Below, one piece after another: positions 11,911 to 23,900 of a stretch of 64,000 bases of DNA. The position numbers were made by a program, and so were the translations under genes. The notes beneath the pieces were generated by a model. It was not told the origin of the DNA. It ran no database searches and worked only from the letters and a program-made list of their open reading frames with translations. Source of the stretch: Rostratula benghalensis. Its lineage: Eukaryota > Chordata > Aves > Charadriiformes > Rostratulidae. The stretch's first letter is position 1. Every line of letters starts with the position of its first letter. The DNA is taken from positions 1,298,095-1,362,094 of the forward strand of contig VXAI01000090.1 in NCBI GenBank assembly GCA_013399305.1, in the 5' to 3' direction.

Positions 11911-12199
11911 GCGAGCAAAAGAGACTGGAGCCTGTGCTCGGGTGCTCTTTAAAATGACCCCTCCTCTCCGTGCCTCACTCCCTGCCTCTGCCCAGCCACT
12001 GGAGCTCAGCTTCCCGGGCTGCCTGGCCTCCGGGAACCCAGGGGGACAAGCTTGGACCATCCAAATGCCCAGGTACAAGGGAGGAGAAGGTGAAGACGAC
12101 AGGTAGATCCACAGCAGGAAATAATTGTCCCATGTAAGTGTGGACCACTGGGTTCCCCACCTCAAAGCTGGTTGCCTGGGTGAGAGACAGTATGTTTGG

Positions 12200-12446
12200 G
12201 GAGGGGGACAGGTTTAGATTGGACATAAGAAGAATACATTTTTATGATGAGAGCTATGAGACACTAGAACAGGTTGCCTAGAGAGGCTGTGGATGCTGCT
12301 GGAAGTGTTCCAGGCCAGGATGGATGGGGCTTTGAGCAACCCTGACCTAGTGAAAGATATCCCATGTCATGGCATTTGGACTGCCTGATCTTTGAAGGTC
12401 CCTTCTAACCCAAGCCATTCTGTGATTATATTATTCTATGATGTGA
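12200..12446 (+). mobile_element. CR1 LINE, 5'-truncated 3' end
   Basis: The tail carries AGACACTAGAACAGGTTGCC, AGGATGGATGGGGCTTTG and AAGGTCCCTTCTAACCCAAG, and closes with ATTCTGTGATT and ATTCTATGATG. This is the typical end of the CR1 second open frame followed by its short 3' terminal repeat. Only the last ~250 bases remain. Confidence 0.85.
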
Positions 12447-12653
12447 AATAGCAAGCAGGGAATGCTAGGGAAAAGGTGGCACTTCAGTTCCACTTTCTTA
12501 GGATTTCAGTGCTTAACTCTGGCAGACTTTGATCTGTCTTCCAAAGAAGGCATCCTCACTTGTGCATTTTACCATGCACCGGAGTAGTTTACCTCCACCT
12601 CTTGCCAGTCAGCCTCAGGAATAACATAAATCCAGACGTCTACATCCCGGGAG

Positions 12654-12841
12654 AATATCACAGAATCATAAAATCATTTAGGTTGGAAAAGACCCTTGGG
12701 ATCATCGAGTTCAACCATCAGCCCTACTTTATGAAGTTGTCCCCTACACCATATTCCCCAACACCACATCTAAACGACTCATAAACACGTTCAGGGATGG
12801 TGACTCGACCAGCTCCCTGGGCAGCCTATTTCATCCCACCA
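12654..12841 (-). mobile_element. CR1 LINE 3' end, reverse orientation
   Basis: Begins TCACAGAATCATAAAATCAT and TTAGGTTGGAAAAGACCC, then ATCATCGAGTTCAACC, and ends near CTCCCTGGGCAGCCTATTTC. This is the antisense copy of a CR1 3' end. With the plus-strand copy at 12200-12446 it forms a convergent pair about 200 bases apart. Confidence 0.85.
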
Positions 12842-15800
12842 GAGAGGTAAAAGGGGTGTGAGCGACAGCAAAGGAAGAGAAGGATAACTGGGGAAGTCAG
12901 AGAAAGTGAAAATTTTTCTCTTGGCTGCACTTTGTGTAATGCTTCACCTGGTAGATATATAGGATTACCTCCAGGCTCGGATGGGCTATTAGAGTGGCAA
13001 AGTAACACTTGTTTTGAACAAAAGGCCATCCCTGTGCTAGTGGAGTTACAAAATGTTATGAGATCAAAATGAAGAAAATAAAATAGGGAATTAGAGTCAA
13101 TCAAACGTGCGAAATTAGAGTGAAACAAATACAAACAATACAACTCAGTATAATGTCAATTTAATAGGTAGGATGACACCTATCATCATCTTAACATATT
13201 TTAATTTACCAGTTCAATGTAATTATAAAACTCATTACATAAACAATTATCCATAATGTTTTGGAAGCTCTACCTTAAAAGGATCAGCTGTAATAATTTT
13301 TACTCACAGAAAATATTCCTCACAGTGCTTCATGAGTTTGAAGAACTTGTAAAAAAATAGGTTTTGTAGACAGAATAAGCATATTTCTAAAACAAAATGG
13401 CCAAACACACACATACTTGTAAACCTGAGTTACTCACTGTCACTTTGTAACAGTTCATGCCCAGACTTCTACCAATTTTTATAACTTTAAGATGTCTTTA
13501 AAAATTCAACATTTTTCAAAGAAAGAATATTTTTTTTCATTATTTTTCAGTTAGGTTTTCTTCTTCTACAGAGTGAATACACTCTCATGAGCTGTAGAAA
13601 ATAAATGATTAATTTTTATACCAATCTTTAAAGTTTTGATTTAATTTTTCTTAATTTTTAGATATTCTTAACATTGTTTCCTTTAAATCTTGAAAATTAC
13701 TTATCTGTTGTTTTTTTCCTTTCCAATGGCATAAATATCAATTACAATAAAATTTATATAGGTTGAAGTCCTTGCAATCAAGTTATGAATTATATTCGTA
13801 GTTAAAAGAGGGGGTGGCATGTTTTTTTGGCAACATCCTAAGCCTGTCAAAATGGTGTGAGTGAATCTTGGGGAAAAAAAATTTCATTTGCTCCATAATC
13901 AACTGGTCTATGTGAATGACTAAAGACAATGCTATCAATCCCTGCAGCCGTAGCGGGTCATACAGTAATGTTTTAACAATTTTAGTGGGAAAAAAAGTGG
14001 AAACATTTTTAAGAGATTTGCTCTTAGCCCAATAAACAAGAATAATTGTTATTATTTACCCCATGTGCAATTTCAGCAATAGGGAAAGTTCTTGTGTCAC
14101 TCAAGACAGACCTTAAGGCAATTATAACCATCTTGTCTAATCCATGTGCAACCATTACTGCACACTTTCTGGAGATGGTAAAGCCTTTTCTTTGAGGTCA
14201 GTGTGCTTTCATTTCTTGGAGGAATGCAAGTGTCACAGCCATATCCTCATGGAGATCTACCTTGGTCAACTAAAGATGTCAACTAAAATCAGGCTCAGCT
14301 TCAGACTGCTTTAGTTGCTCTGAGCCCTTTGTGTGTACTCAGCCAGATACTCATGCACCCCCCAACTCCATAGTTAGTTCACTATGATAAATAGTTCTGA
14401 AAAATATCTTTAAATGCATTAATCTGAATGTATTGACTAATCACACCAATAAAGCCTTTAAGGAAGACTGAAGCTCCTCATGCAGATTGGAGATAACTCT
14501 GAAAGCATATTGAATTTCATTGGGAACTGCAGTCTTTTCAGTAAAAAGATGGAAAAGAAACTGGTTTTCTTTTAAACTGCTGAATAACCGTACAAACTAC
14601 TACTATTTAGGATCAAATGCACAGGCTCTGATTTCACAGAGGGTGGCTTTGAGGAACTGTGTTCAGCAAGAAACCCAACTCCAGGTCGCTCAGACCTCCC
14701 CCTTAAGGCAAACCTCTTCCAGTACTCCATCACTTGCTCCCAATTCACTGCCTGATTTTGGACAGCCAAGCCTCTCGCATCAATCCACCCCCTGAAACTC
14801 TCATCAAGCTCTTCTCCTGAGCTCATACAAAGCCTATTTCTCTTTCTGGTTTCACTCTTTCCTCATAAACTCACCGAGCACCAACAGTGCATGGAGAGGA
14901 CACTAGGGATGAGATGAATTTGCAAGCCTGGGAGAAGAGCTGATGGCCCAACACGAGTCTCAAGCACGTAGTGACAGAGCAAATATATATTTTACTGTGT
15001 GGCAACCCCAGTTCTTCCTAAGAGGAGTCCTGCTTCAATGCCAAACAAACAAATCCTCATAATGACCATCTTTGGCCAGCAATTTTGAAGGACCAAGTAA
15101 ACATGAAATTCTTTCCTCTGCCAAAGTTATGCCAGGCGACATAAGAAATGCCATAGTTAGATCTGGGCTAGAAACATTTTTCTTGTTCTAGAAAAGTTTT
15201 TTAGATTTTAAATGTTTTCTTCATCTTCACTAGCATAGAATCATGAACTTTCAGAATAACTGGACAGAAGTGCAGCAAGGAGATTGTCCTCATCCCAGAA
15301 AACCTGGTAACTTGATAATTAAGGCTCTCAAACAACATATAGGAAACCCAGCTTCAATCACATAATCCATGTGAAAATCCAAGCTTCAACTTCCCTACTG
15401 AAAGATTGCTTCAACCATAATGTGTGTGGGCTTAATCTCTTCCATGACTTCTACTGCATAAATGCTGCTTCACGTGAGTAATTTCATATTATTAGGGCCA
15501 GAAAAATAAAAAGTGAGCAGCTAATTGTGGATGGTCAATTTTAAGATAGCACAGATGGATTCTCTACACACTGAGAAGATGAGTTAATTATTTCTGTGAA
15601 ATAAAAGATGAGCATAGGAACTGGGTCCCCAGTCTGCAATGGAGACCTAGATCCGGTTTTTTCCATACCCAACCAGAGTGCCCTTCCTACTGTATTCCCC
15701 TACCAGCTATTTTGGTTTCTCTCCTGATAAATTTGCTACATGCTGTGCCAAGCTGTAATAAGATCTATTTTGCAATAGTAACTCTAACGTGAAAAATACC

Positions 15801-16264
15801 AGACTTTTGCCTTAAAATTCCCCTGTATTTCAGACCGGATACACATTTCCCCCAAACACGGCTCTAAAAAGTGAAATATGTTCTATATATCTATTTTAAT
15901 TACCCCTACATTAGCTTCAAAGGAGATAATGCAAACCCAGATTTTTTTAGGAAGGACTCATTCAGCTTGGAGTATTTCATGCACAGGCTCAGCCCCAGCA
16001 AGCTTCAGGGAGAGATCCTGTTTCAGCTGCACAGTTCATGCAGCACCAAAGACCAGTTCCCTGCCCTACGTTTTTTGTGACCTTAGGTAAACCTCAGAGG
16101 AGCCACGCTGAAAATCACAGGCCCCCCCCCAAAAAACCCATCAGGCTGTAAATAACGTACAAAGAAAAGGGTGCCCTCTTCAGCCTGAGTGCTGCCTGGC
16201 CTTCACCTGTATGTTAGGACCACAAGAACACGCCTGTGGGCACAGTCCTGCCATCAGAGGCTTG
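12842..16264. other. AT-rich intergenic sequence, no gene recognised
   Basis: I see no splice-supported or family-recognisable coding sequence. A possible decayed CR1 3' end begins near 15233 (ATAGAATCATGAAC) but is too degraded to delimit. A run of eight or more C is present near 16125. Confidence 0.5.
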
Positions 16265-16960
16265 GCTTTGGTGTCAGTACAGGTTAGGGGTTGACCTGTC
16301 AGGAAGCAGCTCTGTAGAGAGGGACCTGGGAGTCCTGGCATTGGTCAACCATGACAGGTTGACCATATATCAGTCCTTGTGGCCAAGAAGGCCAATAGTT
16401 TCCTGGGGTGCATTAAAAAGAGCACAGCCAGAAGGTCAAGGGAAATTGTCCTCCCACTCTATTCTGTCCTGGTGAGGCCACATCTGGAGTATTGTGTCCA
16501 ATTCAGGTCTTCCCAGCTCAAGAAAGACAAGGAACTGCTGGAGAGAGTCTGGTAGAGGGCTACAAAGATGTTTAGGGGACTGGAGCACCTTTCTTATAAG
16601 AAAAGGCTGAGACACCTGGGTTTGTTTAGCTTGGGGAAGACTGAGAGAGGATCTCTTCAATTCCTATGAATATCTAAACGGTGAGTGTCAAGAGGATGGG
16701 GCCAGTTTCTTCTCAGTGATGCCCAGCAACAGTACAAGGGACAATGGGCACAAACCGTAAACCAGGAAATTCTAGGAAAATCTTCTTTATTTTGGGAGTG
16801 ACAAAGCATTGGAACAGGCTGCCCAGAGAGGTGTTAACAGCTCCTTCTGTGAAGATACTAAAAACTTGCCTGGATGTGTTTCTGTCCAGCCTTGGCAGGA
16901 GGGTTGGACTAGATGACTTCCAAAGGTCGCCTCCAACCCCTACCATTCTCTGATTCAGCA
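16265..16960 (+). mobile_element. CR1 LINE fragment (end of the second open frame plus 3' UTR)
   Basis: Contains the ordered CR1 landmarks GAGAGGGACCTGGGAGTCCT, GTGAGGCCACATCTGGAGTA, AGACACCTGGGTTTGTTTAG, GGAACAGGCTGCCCAGAGAG and TTGGACTAGATGACTTCC, ending CATTCTCTGATTC. It is 5'-truncated and broken by stops in all frames. Confidence 0.9.
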
Positions 16961-17104
16961 ATCAACCAACAGACCAGCAAGGAACAGTCGCCTTGCGCTG
17001 GGCCCTGCTGGCTGTACCTGCACCATGGGACTGCTGACCAGAGCTCAGGCCTGGCACCAGGACATGGCTGCCTGCACTGCTTGTCAGCAGGGCCCTGGGA
17101 TGGT

Positions 17105-17609
17105 TCAGATTTAATCTAAATCTACCCTCTTGAAGTTTGAAGCCAATACCCTTCATTCTACCACTACATTCCCTGATAAAAAGAGCCTTTCCCCATCTCC
17201 CCTGTAGATCCCCTTCAGGTTCTGGAAGGCTGCTATAAGGTCTCCCCAGAGTCTTCTCTTCTCCAGTCTGAACAACCCCAGCTCTCAGCCTGTCCTCACA
17301 GGAGAGGTGCTCCAGCCCTCTGGTCATCTTCGTGGAGCTCCTCTGGACCCCCCTCCAACAGGTCCATGTCTTTCCTGTGCTGAGGACTCCAGAGCTGGAC
17401 ACAGTACTTCAGGTGGGGGCTCACCAGAGTGGAGTAGAGGGGCAGAATCACCTCCCTCGACCTGCCATGCCTCTTTTGATGCAGCTGACTTTCTGGGCTG
17501 CGACTGGCGGCTCACGTTGAGCATCTCATCAACCAACACCTCCAAGTCCTTGGCAAGGCTGCTCTCAAGCCATTTTCCAGGGAAAGGCTCAGAGGCAGCG
17601 CTCCCCTCG
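17105..17609 (-). mobile_element. CR1 LINE fragment, reverse orientation, running into an assembly gap
   Basis: On the plus strand it reads as antisense CR1: CTCCAGTCTGAACAACCCCA, CCAGAGCTGGACACAGTACT and ACCTCCAAGTCCTTGGCAAG. The extreme 3' end is missing, and the other end runs into the Ns. It converges with the copy at 16265-16960 and lies within 300 bases of the Elongin A-like start codon. Confidence 0.88.
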
Positions 17610-17695
17610 NNNNNNNNNNNNNNNNNNNNNNNNNNNNNNNNNNNNNNNNNNNNNNNNNNNNNNNNNNNNNNNNNNNNNNNNNNNNNNNNNNNNNN
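17610..17695. other. Assembly gap (86 N)
   Basis: Unknown bases between a CR1 fragment and the very G-rich edge of the CpG island. The right flank opens with GGGGTGGGGGTGGGGGGG, so the gap is probably GC-rich promoter sequence that failed to sequence. Confidence 0.95.
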
Positions 17696-17878
17696 GGGGT
17701 GGGGGTGGGGGGGAAGCTGAGGAAATAGCGGGCACCGCTGGAGCCCGGTGACCACCGGTAAAGACGCCGCCGCCAGCAGCACGCTCTCCCGCAGCAAGGC
17801 CGGGTCGCTCCGCCGCCTATAGCGGAGCAGGCGCTGCTACAAGAAGGGTGGGCGGCAGCAAGGCTGCCTGGGCGGAGC

Positions 17879-17906
17879 GGGCCGGGCCGGGCCGGGCCGG
17901 GTTGGG
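17879..17906 (+). promoter_or_regulatory. Predicted G-quadruplex just upstream of the start codon
   Basis: Six GGG runs, each separated by two bases, end four bases before the ATG at 17911. In mRNA this would sit in the 5' UTR beside the initiation site. Folding is predicted from the motif only. Confidence 0.55.
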
Positions 17907-17910
17907 TTCC

Positions 17911-17988
17911 ATGGCGGCGGGGCGGAGCGTTGCCCGGAGGGTGGTGGAGCTGAAGGAGCGGCTGGGCTGCGCTCGGGAGCCCGCGGAG
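17911..17988 (+). CDS. ELOA-like: Elongin A-like exon 1 (residues 1-26)
   Basis: Starts [18 protein letters not shown] and ends GCAREPAE with donor GAG|GTACCG, phase 0. It matches the start of ELOA in style (MAA, then VVE.L..RL). No in-frame ATG lies upstream. The start context is weak at -3 (T) but has G at +4. It lies inside the CpG island. Confidence 0.85.
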
Positions 17989-20900
17989 GTACCGGCCCGG
18001 CGGCCGCGCTGCGTCTGGCGGGGGTTTCGCCCTGCGATGGGGGCGTCAGGAGGCTGCCCCCATCTCTCAACGTATATTATATATGTTTACGTGTGTGTGT
18101 ATATATATATATAAGGCAGCAGCGAAGCCTTGTGGCGGGGCGGTCCTCACCGTGCCGAGGCGATCCGGGCCCGCGCTGTACCGTCTCGGCTGCCGGCCCT
18201 GCCGAGCAGGGTGAGGGGTGTTGCAGTTGAGCTGACGGGGAGCCCCCGTGTGGGACTCCCGTCCTGGGTCTCCATTTATTTTTTTTTTTTTTCCTCCTTT
18301 CCCTTGCCATGGCTGCTGAAGGGAGGCTGGGCATCGCTCAGGACGCGAGTGGCGATTTCCCGTGTGGGTGAGGGCGAAGAGAAGCTCTCTGTGGGTGACC
18401 AAGAGGTCATGGGTGAAGTCAGGTGAGGAGGAGAAGCGCAAGCCAAGCGGGGTGGTGTGTGGTTACCTGGAACAGGTAGTGCTGGCTTTGTGAAGTGCCT
18501 GGCCAGAAGGTCAGAACATGGCAGATGAGGTGTGGATTTCTGTGTTTTCCCGGTGAAGTAGGTGTTTCTGCTTTGTTTTAACAAACAGCAAGAGGTGTGG
18601 GAGCTGTTGCACCACATGTTGTTAACCTTGGTGCCAGAAGAACAAAGCTGCTCTTCTCTCTGAAAGAAATTAAACAGCCTGTAGAACAGTGGGGCTGATC
18701 ACAAGCTGCAAGGACTAGATAAGGACTACTTGAAGCAAGCAGACATCAGTGGGGAGATGAATCACAGCAGCTTCTGGAAGCTGCTTCTGATACTCTAGAG
18801 GTACCAGGGGGTGGAGAGGTAGATAAAGTACAGCCTCCAGGGCTTAGCGGGAAGATAGACACCTTCTCTGAGCCACAATCCTCAGGGCTTTTGAGGATAA
18901 TGGAAGCAAAGCAGCATGTGCTAGACTTAGCTTATGAAAGAATATATTTCACTTGGTCAGAGAAATACTCAAAAGGGTGGGGGTTGTTCTCTGAGGGTTG
19001 AATTCAGTTTGAAAGTACAGAATGCATTTGCCATGATGGATTTCTCAGACTTTAAAGCCTGATACAAATTTGTGGAAGTATTTGGAGGCGGAGAGCAGCA
19101 GTAAAACTTTGTCTGCAGTGTGTTTGGCAGTTAATGAACTTGGAAAGCTTAGTCATTAATCATGTCTACTCTGTTTTCACAATGTATGTGGATATAGGGA
19201 AATGCTGATTTTCTTAGCCAATAGAGGTTTATCTTTTTGAACGCCAGTGCTGTAAGCTATATCTGTTCAAAATGCAAATATCTGTGCAGGTGTTTCTTGA
19301 GACGTTTTAATTAGCAGTTCAATGAACCTAAAATTACTTCTTATGTTATGGATGTGATGCAGATCTTTGTATCTCATCTTCCAGTTTTTTAATATTTGGG
19401 TTTGGTGGTGTGATGCTATTCTGAGCAAGAGATTGAAAGGGAAGAGAAAGAAACAATTCCAGAGGTAATTAATTTTTAAGTGGTCCCAGAACAGTAAGTT
19501 TGAAAACACGTTTAACTCAAGTGAAAAATGTGAATAGCCCTTGCGGATTTGGCTGTGTTAAGGGAGGAGATGCACGGTTGTTATGTGGCGTGACTGCAAG
19601 CAGGTGCTGCATAAAATAGGACTAATGGTGGTGCTGCAGCACTTCTGCTGTCCCTGGTAAAACTGTCTAGTGAAATGAAAACCTGTATGGAAACTGACGT
19701 GAGAAACTGATAGCTGTAAATTGGCGGTTGTGAAATGCATTGCTAATAAAAGGTAAATGTAGTAATAGAAAACATGTGGTTACCATCTTTAAAGGCAAAT
19801 AGGAAAGTTTTAGGTATGCATGGAAAGAATAATAAATCAATATTACAGATGTGTATGTAGGTAAGTGTTGGTGTTGTCAAATGTTTCTGTTCCATACTTG
19901 AGAACATTACTTGTCTTGTCACTTTTTAATACTTGCTAAATACTTTTTTGATCTGACAGTAACCAGGGAAAATACAGAGCATTGATTGTTCATGTCAAAA
20001 GCTTCTTACTGTGCAAGGCTTGATAGCTACCCTGGTGAGTTCTCAGAACTGACCAAAGAATGAACAGAAGGAATGATTTGAGTATTGAATGATGCTTAGG
20101 GTACTAGAGAAGTTCAGCAGGACAGGAAAAATACACTGTGCTTTTCCTTATATAGGTAAATGAAATATTCTTCATAGACACTGATCACGAAGGAATGTAT
20201 TGAGCAGCAGTGTGATGTTGTGTATAAGATGTAATTGGTGTAGAATTAAAGGGTGGTGCTGTGATCCATGTCACTTGATGAGACTGTGTAGATCTGTACT
20301 GCTAAATTTATTTCAGATTATATTCAGCTGACACTGTCATAAATAAATGCCTTAAGAGACTTGCATATGACTTGCTTCTGTATGATGCTGATTACAGTAG
20401 CAATGCTATGCACCTGATGTAATACATAAGATGGATTTGAGTTAGTCACCAAAAATAAGTGCCAGACCTCATCAGAAAACTATGATGACTTGTGGATTTT
20501 GTTGTGGGTTTGTGGTGGATTTTCTTGGGGTGGGAGGTGATTATGCATCTGTTCTTGATATGGTGCTACTCTAATCTCTCTTAATTTAGAAGACAGCAAA
20601 TATTGCAGGGAAACACTACAACAACTGAAGTAATTTGTGTCAAATGGGGAGACTCTTATGGAAACCAAGATTGATCATGTGTTAGGCTACATTTATTTAA
20701 GCAAGACACGTTTTAACATGGATCAGTGGGAAGTCACAGCTAGGAGCTGTGAATATAGGTCACTCAGGGTAGGAGACTATTTTGGAAATCATTGACTCAG
20801 AAAATCTTTTGGAGCTCTGCTGTATTACCAGTTGAGCATGAAATTGCAGTACAATGCAGTGGCTTATGGAATACATACTATCTTTGGTTATCTTAGCAGG

Positions 20901-23900
20901 GTTATGTTATTACTGCTATATAGTATTAGAGGGACAATTACAGGAATATTACGTCCTGTTCTGGGGGCTGTTTTTAAAAACTGCTCTGCCAAGCTGGAAA
21001 GATAAGGCAGCCAGGGAATGTCTATAGCTCTGGCTAGCATGACTTACTGAGACTGAAGGATGAAGTTCAAGTGTGTGATTAGTGTTTACATTTGTGTTGT
21101 ACAAGATGCTTGAAAGCAGACTCCTTTAGTTAGCAGAAAGAGATAATTAATTAGATTCAGTAGCTGAAAGCAAAACTAGGTAACTGTTTTTAGGTAGTTC
21201 CGTTCCTTTTTTTTTTTGTGGGCATAGGAATGACTTGCTTGGGAATATGCTTGGTTTTCTAATGTGTTATCTTTAAATTCTTGGTGCTCTTTCAAATGAG
21301 ATGTCTAGCTCAGCCAGAAGTTATGGACTTGGTAGAATTTCATGGGCTGTGTTAAAGAAGAGAATGAGCTAATTGATCATAGGGCTCCATTAGAGAGATG
21401 CAGCTAGCCAGTGAGGAGGGAAGGAGATAAAGCAGGAAGGAGTTACTGTGAAATGGTGAATGCTTGACCACAGAAGGCCTGGGGACTGGTTGATGGGTCC
21501 CATCCTTCCTGAGGGTCCAGGCTCAGCTAGAAAAATTGAGGACACTGTTAGATGCTTCTATAAGACAGGGCAGCACCGGTGCAGTGGGAAGAGACCAAAC
21601 TCACTGCACCTGAGATCTGTTGTTATCGCTTGGCTTTCAGTTTTGGCTCTGGAAAAATTTGTTTGCTTACATGCTTTTCACCCATTGCTAATTACTATTG
21701 CCCTCTGCTTTCCAAATGCCTGCCTGCTTTCCCTCCTCCCCTTCATCTTAGCTTGCTCTTGCTCCTGTTGCCACTTTTGCTTTTGTCTCACACCAGTATA
21801 TGTGTGCCAGCTCTCAGTTTGTCCACAGGGCTCTGCTGCTGTCATCTGTTTATGTTGTGTGAAGACCAGTGTCTTGAGCTTGCTTGGAATGACATTTGTT
21901 GGAAAAACAACATTCCTAAAGACTTTGGAACATTCTTTAGAAATCAGTATTTAGGAATTAAACAGAATACTTCAGGAATTGTATGTAGAGGTAACTTATG
22001 TTCTTTGTAACTTTTCTGTGAACTTTACCATCTCATTTAAAGTCAATAGAGTTTTTGCCATAAGGGTGTAGCAGAAAGTGGTATGCAAGGTAAAATAAGC
22101 CAGTGGAGGGTTACATATGTATTGTGTATATATGGGGGGGAAAAAGGGGAGGAGGGGAAGACTGGGTACAGTGCAGTGAGCCAGATGGGCTATAAATACT
22201 ATGGTAGAAGACATGGTTAGAGTGAGGCACCTCAAGTGTCAATCTTATTTTGTTTTTTAAGGCCTGGTCAGAACTGACATTAGATATATTAATTTCTTTT
22301 TGCCTTAATTTAAGAAATAATTATAATGGTGTGCTATATAAATGTAATGAGGCCAAAGTTTGTTTCTAACAAGCTTTAGTTTCAGTGACGGGCTTTACTG
22401 TGTCTTGTGCTTCACAGTATACCTTTCTATGGCCTTCATCAAAGGCTGGTAGGTACTGGAGCTTCATATTTGTTCTTTAAGAAGCAAACAGCTCCTCCTA
22501 GTCTTTGAGAGATAAATTGGAATGCTAAGGAATAGGATGAATACAGAATTTCTCGGCTGTTACTGATGTTTGCCACAAATTAAATTTGCTTGTTTCCTGA
22601 TGGTGTCCAGAAGTAAGTTAGGTTATAAATGCCAAGGGTTCAGGGATGGCAATTGCTACCAGCAGGCTGGGTGCTACCCTTTACATTGCCCAGACACAGT
22701 ACAAGGCAAACAGAGCAGTCTCTCCTTTGGTAGTCCCATACATAACATAGCTGTCAATCTCACTGCAGCCTGAGCTGTGCCCTGCTTTCCACAGAACAGT
22801 ATCATTTCTCCTAAAAGGCTTGGCAGAATGTTCGATCAATGCTTTCTATCTTCTTTTTCATGAAACCCTCCTGTTTGTCTTGATTTGCCGAATCTGATAT
22901 ACATTTCAAGAAAGCAAAATGAACAGCGTGGCCTTTGGTTTAGAAAGCTTTGAAAATGTTGTCTTTCCTTACAATGTGTTGACTGCTTTTTGGACATGCT
23001 TGTCATCTAAGTACTTCTGTAATTTAGCCTGTCAGTTTGAAGTTTTATGAATAGTAATTGCCTGATTCTGGAATCTGTTCTTCTGAAATTAACTTGGCTT
23101 TATAAATTAATTTATTCCAAAAACCCATCAAGAGGAAACATGCAAATCTCTCACTTGCTTTGTAGCTGGATGAAAACATCTTTTCCTATTCTTCCATATG
23201 TAGGTTTGTCTCTGGACTGTGGGATTTATTCCTAGTGCTTGAGTACCTAGTCATCCTATATAGCACAATATAAACTGTTAGAATGGGATACTTCCTTTTT
23301 AATTGCAAAACAAATTAAATTAGTGGGGATATATATTTTTAATAACAACAATAATAAAAAAAGAGCTAACTCAACACTCTTAACAGTCTCTAATGCTTGT
23401 GATTAACCTTGAGCGTTTTTTTCTTTTCCCCCTACTTGAGCATCTTTGCATTTTTTCCCTGATGGGATTATTTAGAAAAAGTCTTCAGCTTATGAAATGT
23501 GTAGCCTATACCTGTGAAGCCTCTGCGGAAAGTTAAGTGTTAAGCTTATCTTCTCAGAAGGGAGAGTAGTTCTCTTGAGATACACAATTTGTTTTTAACA
23601 TCAGATTCTTAACACAACTTACTGGCTCAGGGAGTGTCTTAATCTTAAATAGGAGATAAGATCTTCACGTGGCTTTTGTACTGGATCTGAAACTTTGGTC
23701 GAGAAGTGTTTTTTTTTTTTTTGTAGGTGTCCTATGCTTCTGTAGTTAGCTGAAAAGGATGTAGTCTTTGGGAGAGAGTCGATTTGTTACCTCTAGTTCT
23801 AGGTGTACATCTTACTGCTACAGCTTTCCCTGTGTTGTCAGGCTGTGAAGCATTTTTCCTGTACTTCTCTAGACAGGCGGTATTGCAGGGTAGGCAATTT

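Larger units (their letters stand above)
9368..12199. other. Proximal part of the divergent intergenic region
   Basis: Mostly AT-rich sequence upstream of KLHL31. It contains the two MEF2-like sites, the GC-rich block at 10753-11080, a second possible minus-strand donor (CCC|GTAAGT, about 9865) and a GC-rich stretch at 11880-12100 with the inverted repeat. I recognise no protein-coding exon. Confidence 0.4.
17696..18260 (+). promoter_or_regulatory. CpG island / promoter of the Elongin A-like gene
   Basis: GC-rich, CpG-dense sequence around the first coding exon, in strong contrast to flanking AT-rich DNA. There is no clear TATA box, as expected for a broadly expressed gene. It contains the six-run G-quadruplex motif at 17879-17906 and is interrupted by a TATA-repeat microsatellite at about 18090-18113. 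Confidence 0.75.

Noticed and set aside
15233..15310. Possible CR1 3' end starting ATAGAATCATGAAC
   Set aside because: Only the first dozen bases resemble CR1; the continuation does not.
17307..17797. Open frames on both strands spanning the first N gap
   Set aside because: They are CR1 text read through unknown bases, not genes.
18090..18113. TATATATA run as a TATA box
   Set aside because: It is a (GT)n(TA)n microsatellite inside intron 1, downstream of the start codon.
17848..18114. Upstream GTG-initiated extension and read-through of exon 1
   Set aside because: No ATG precedes 17911 in frame, and the frame past 17988 reads into the intron after a GTACCG donor.
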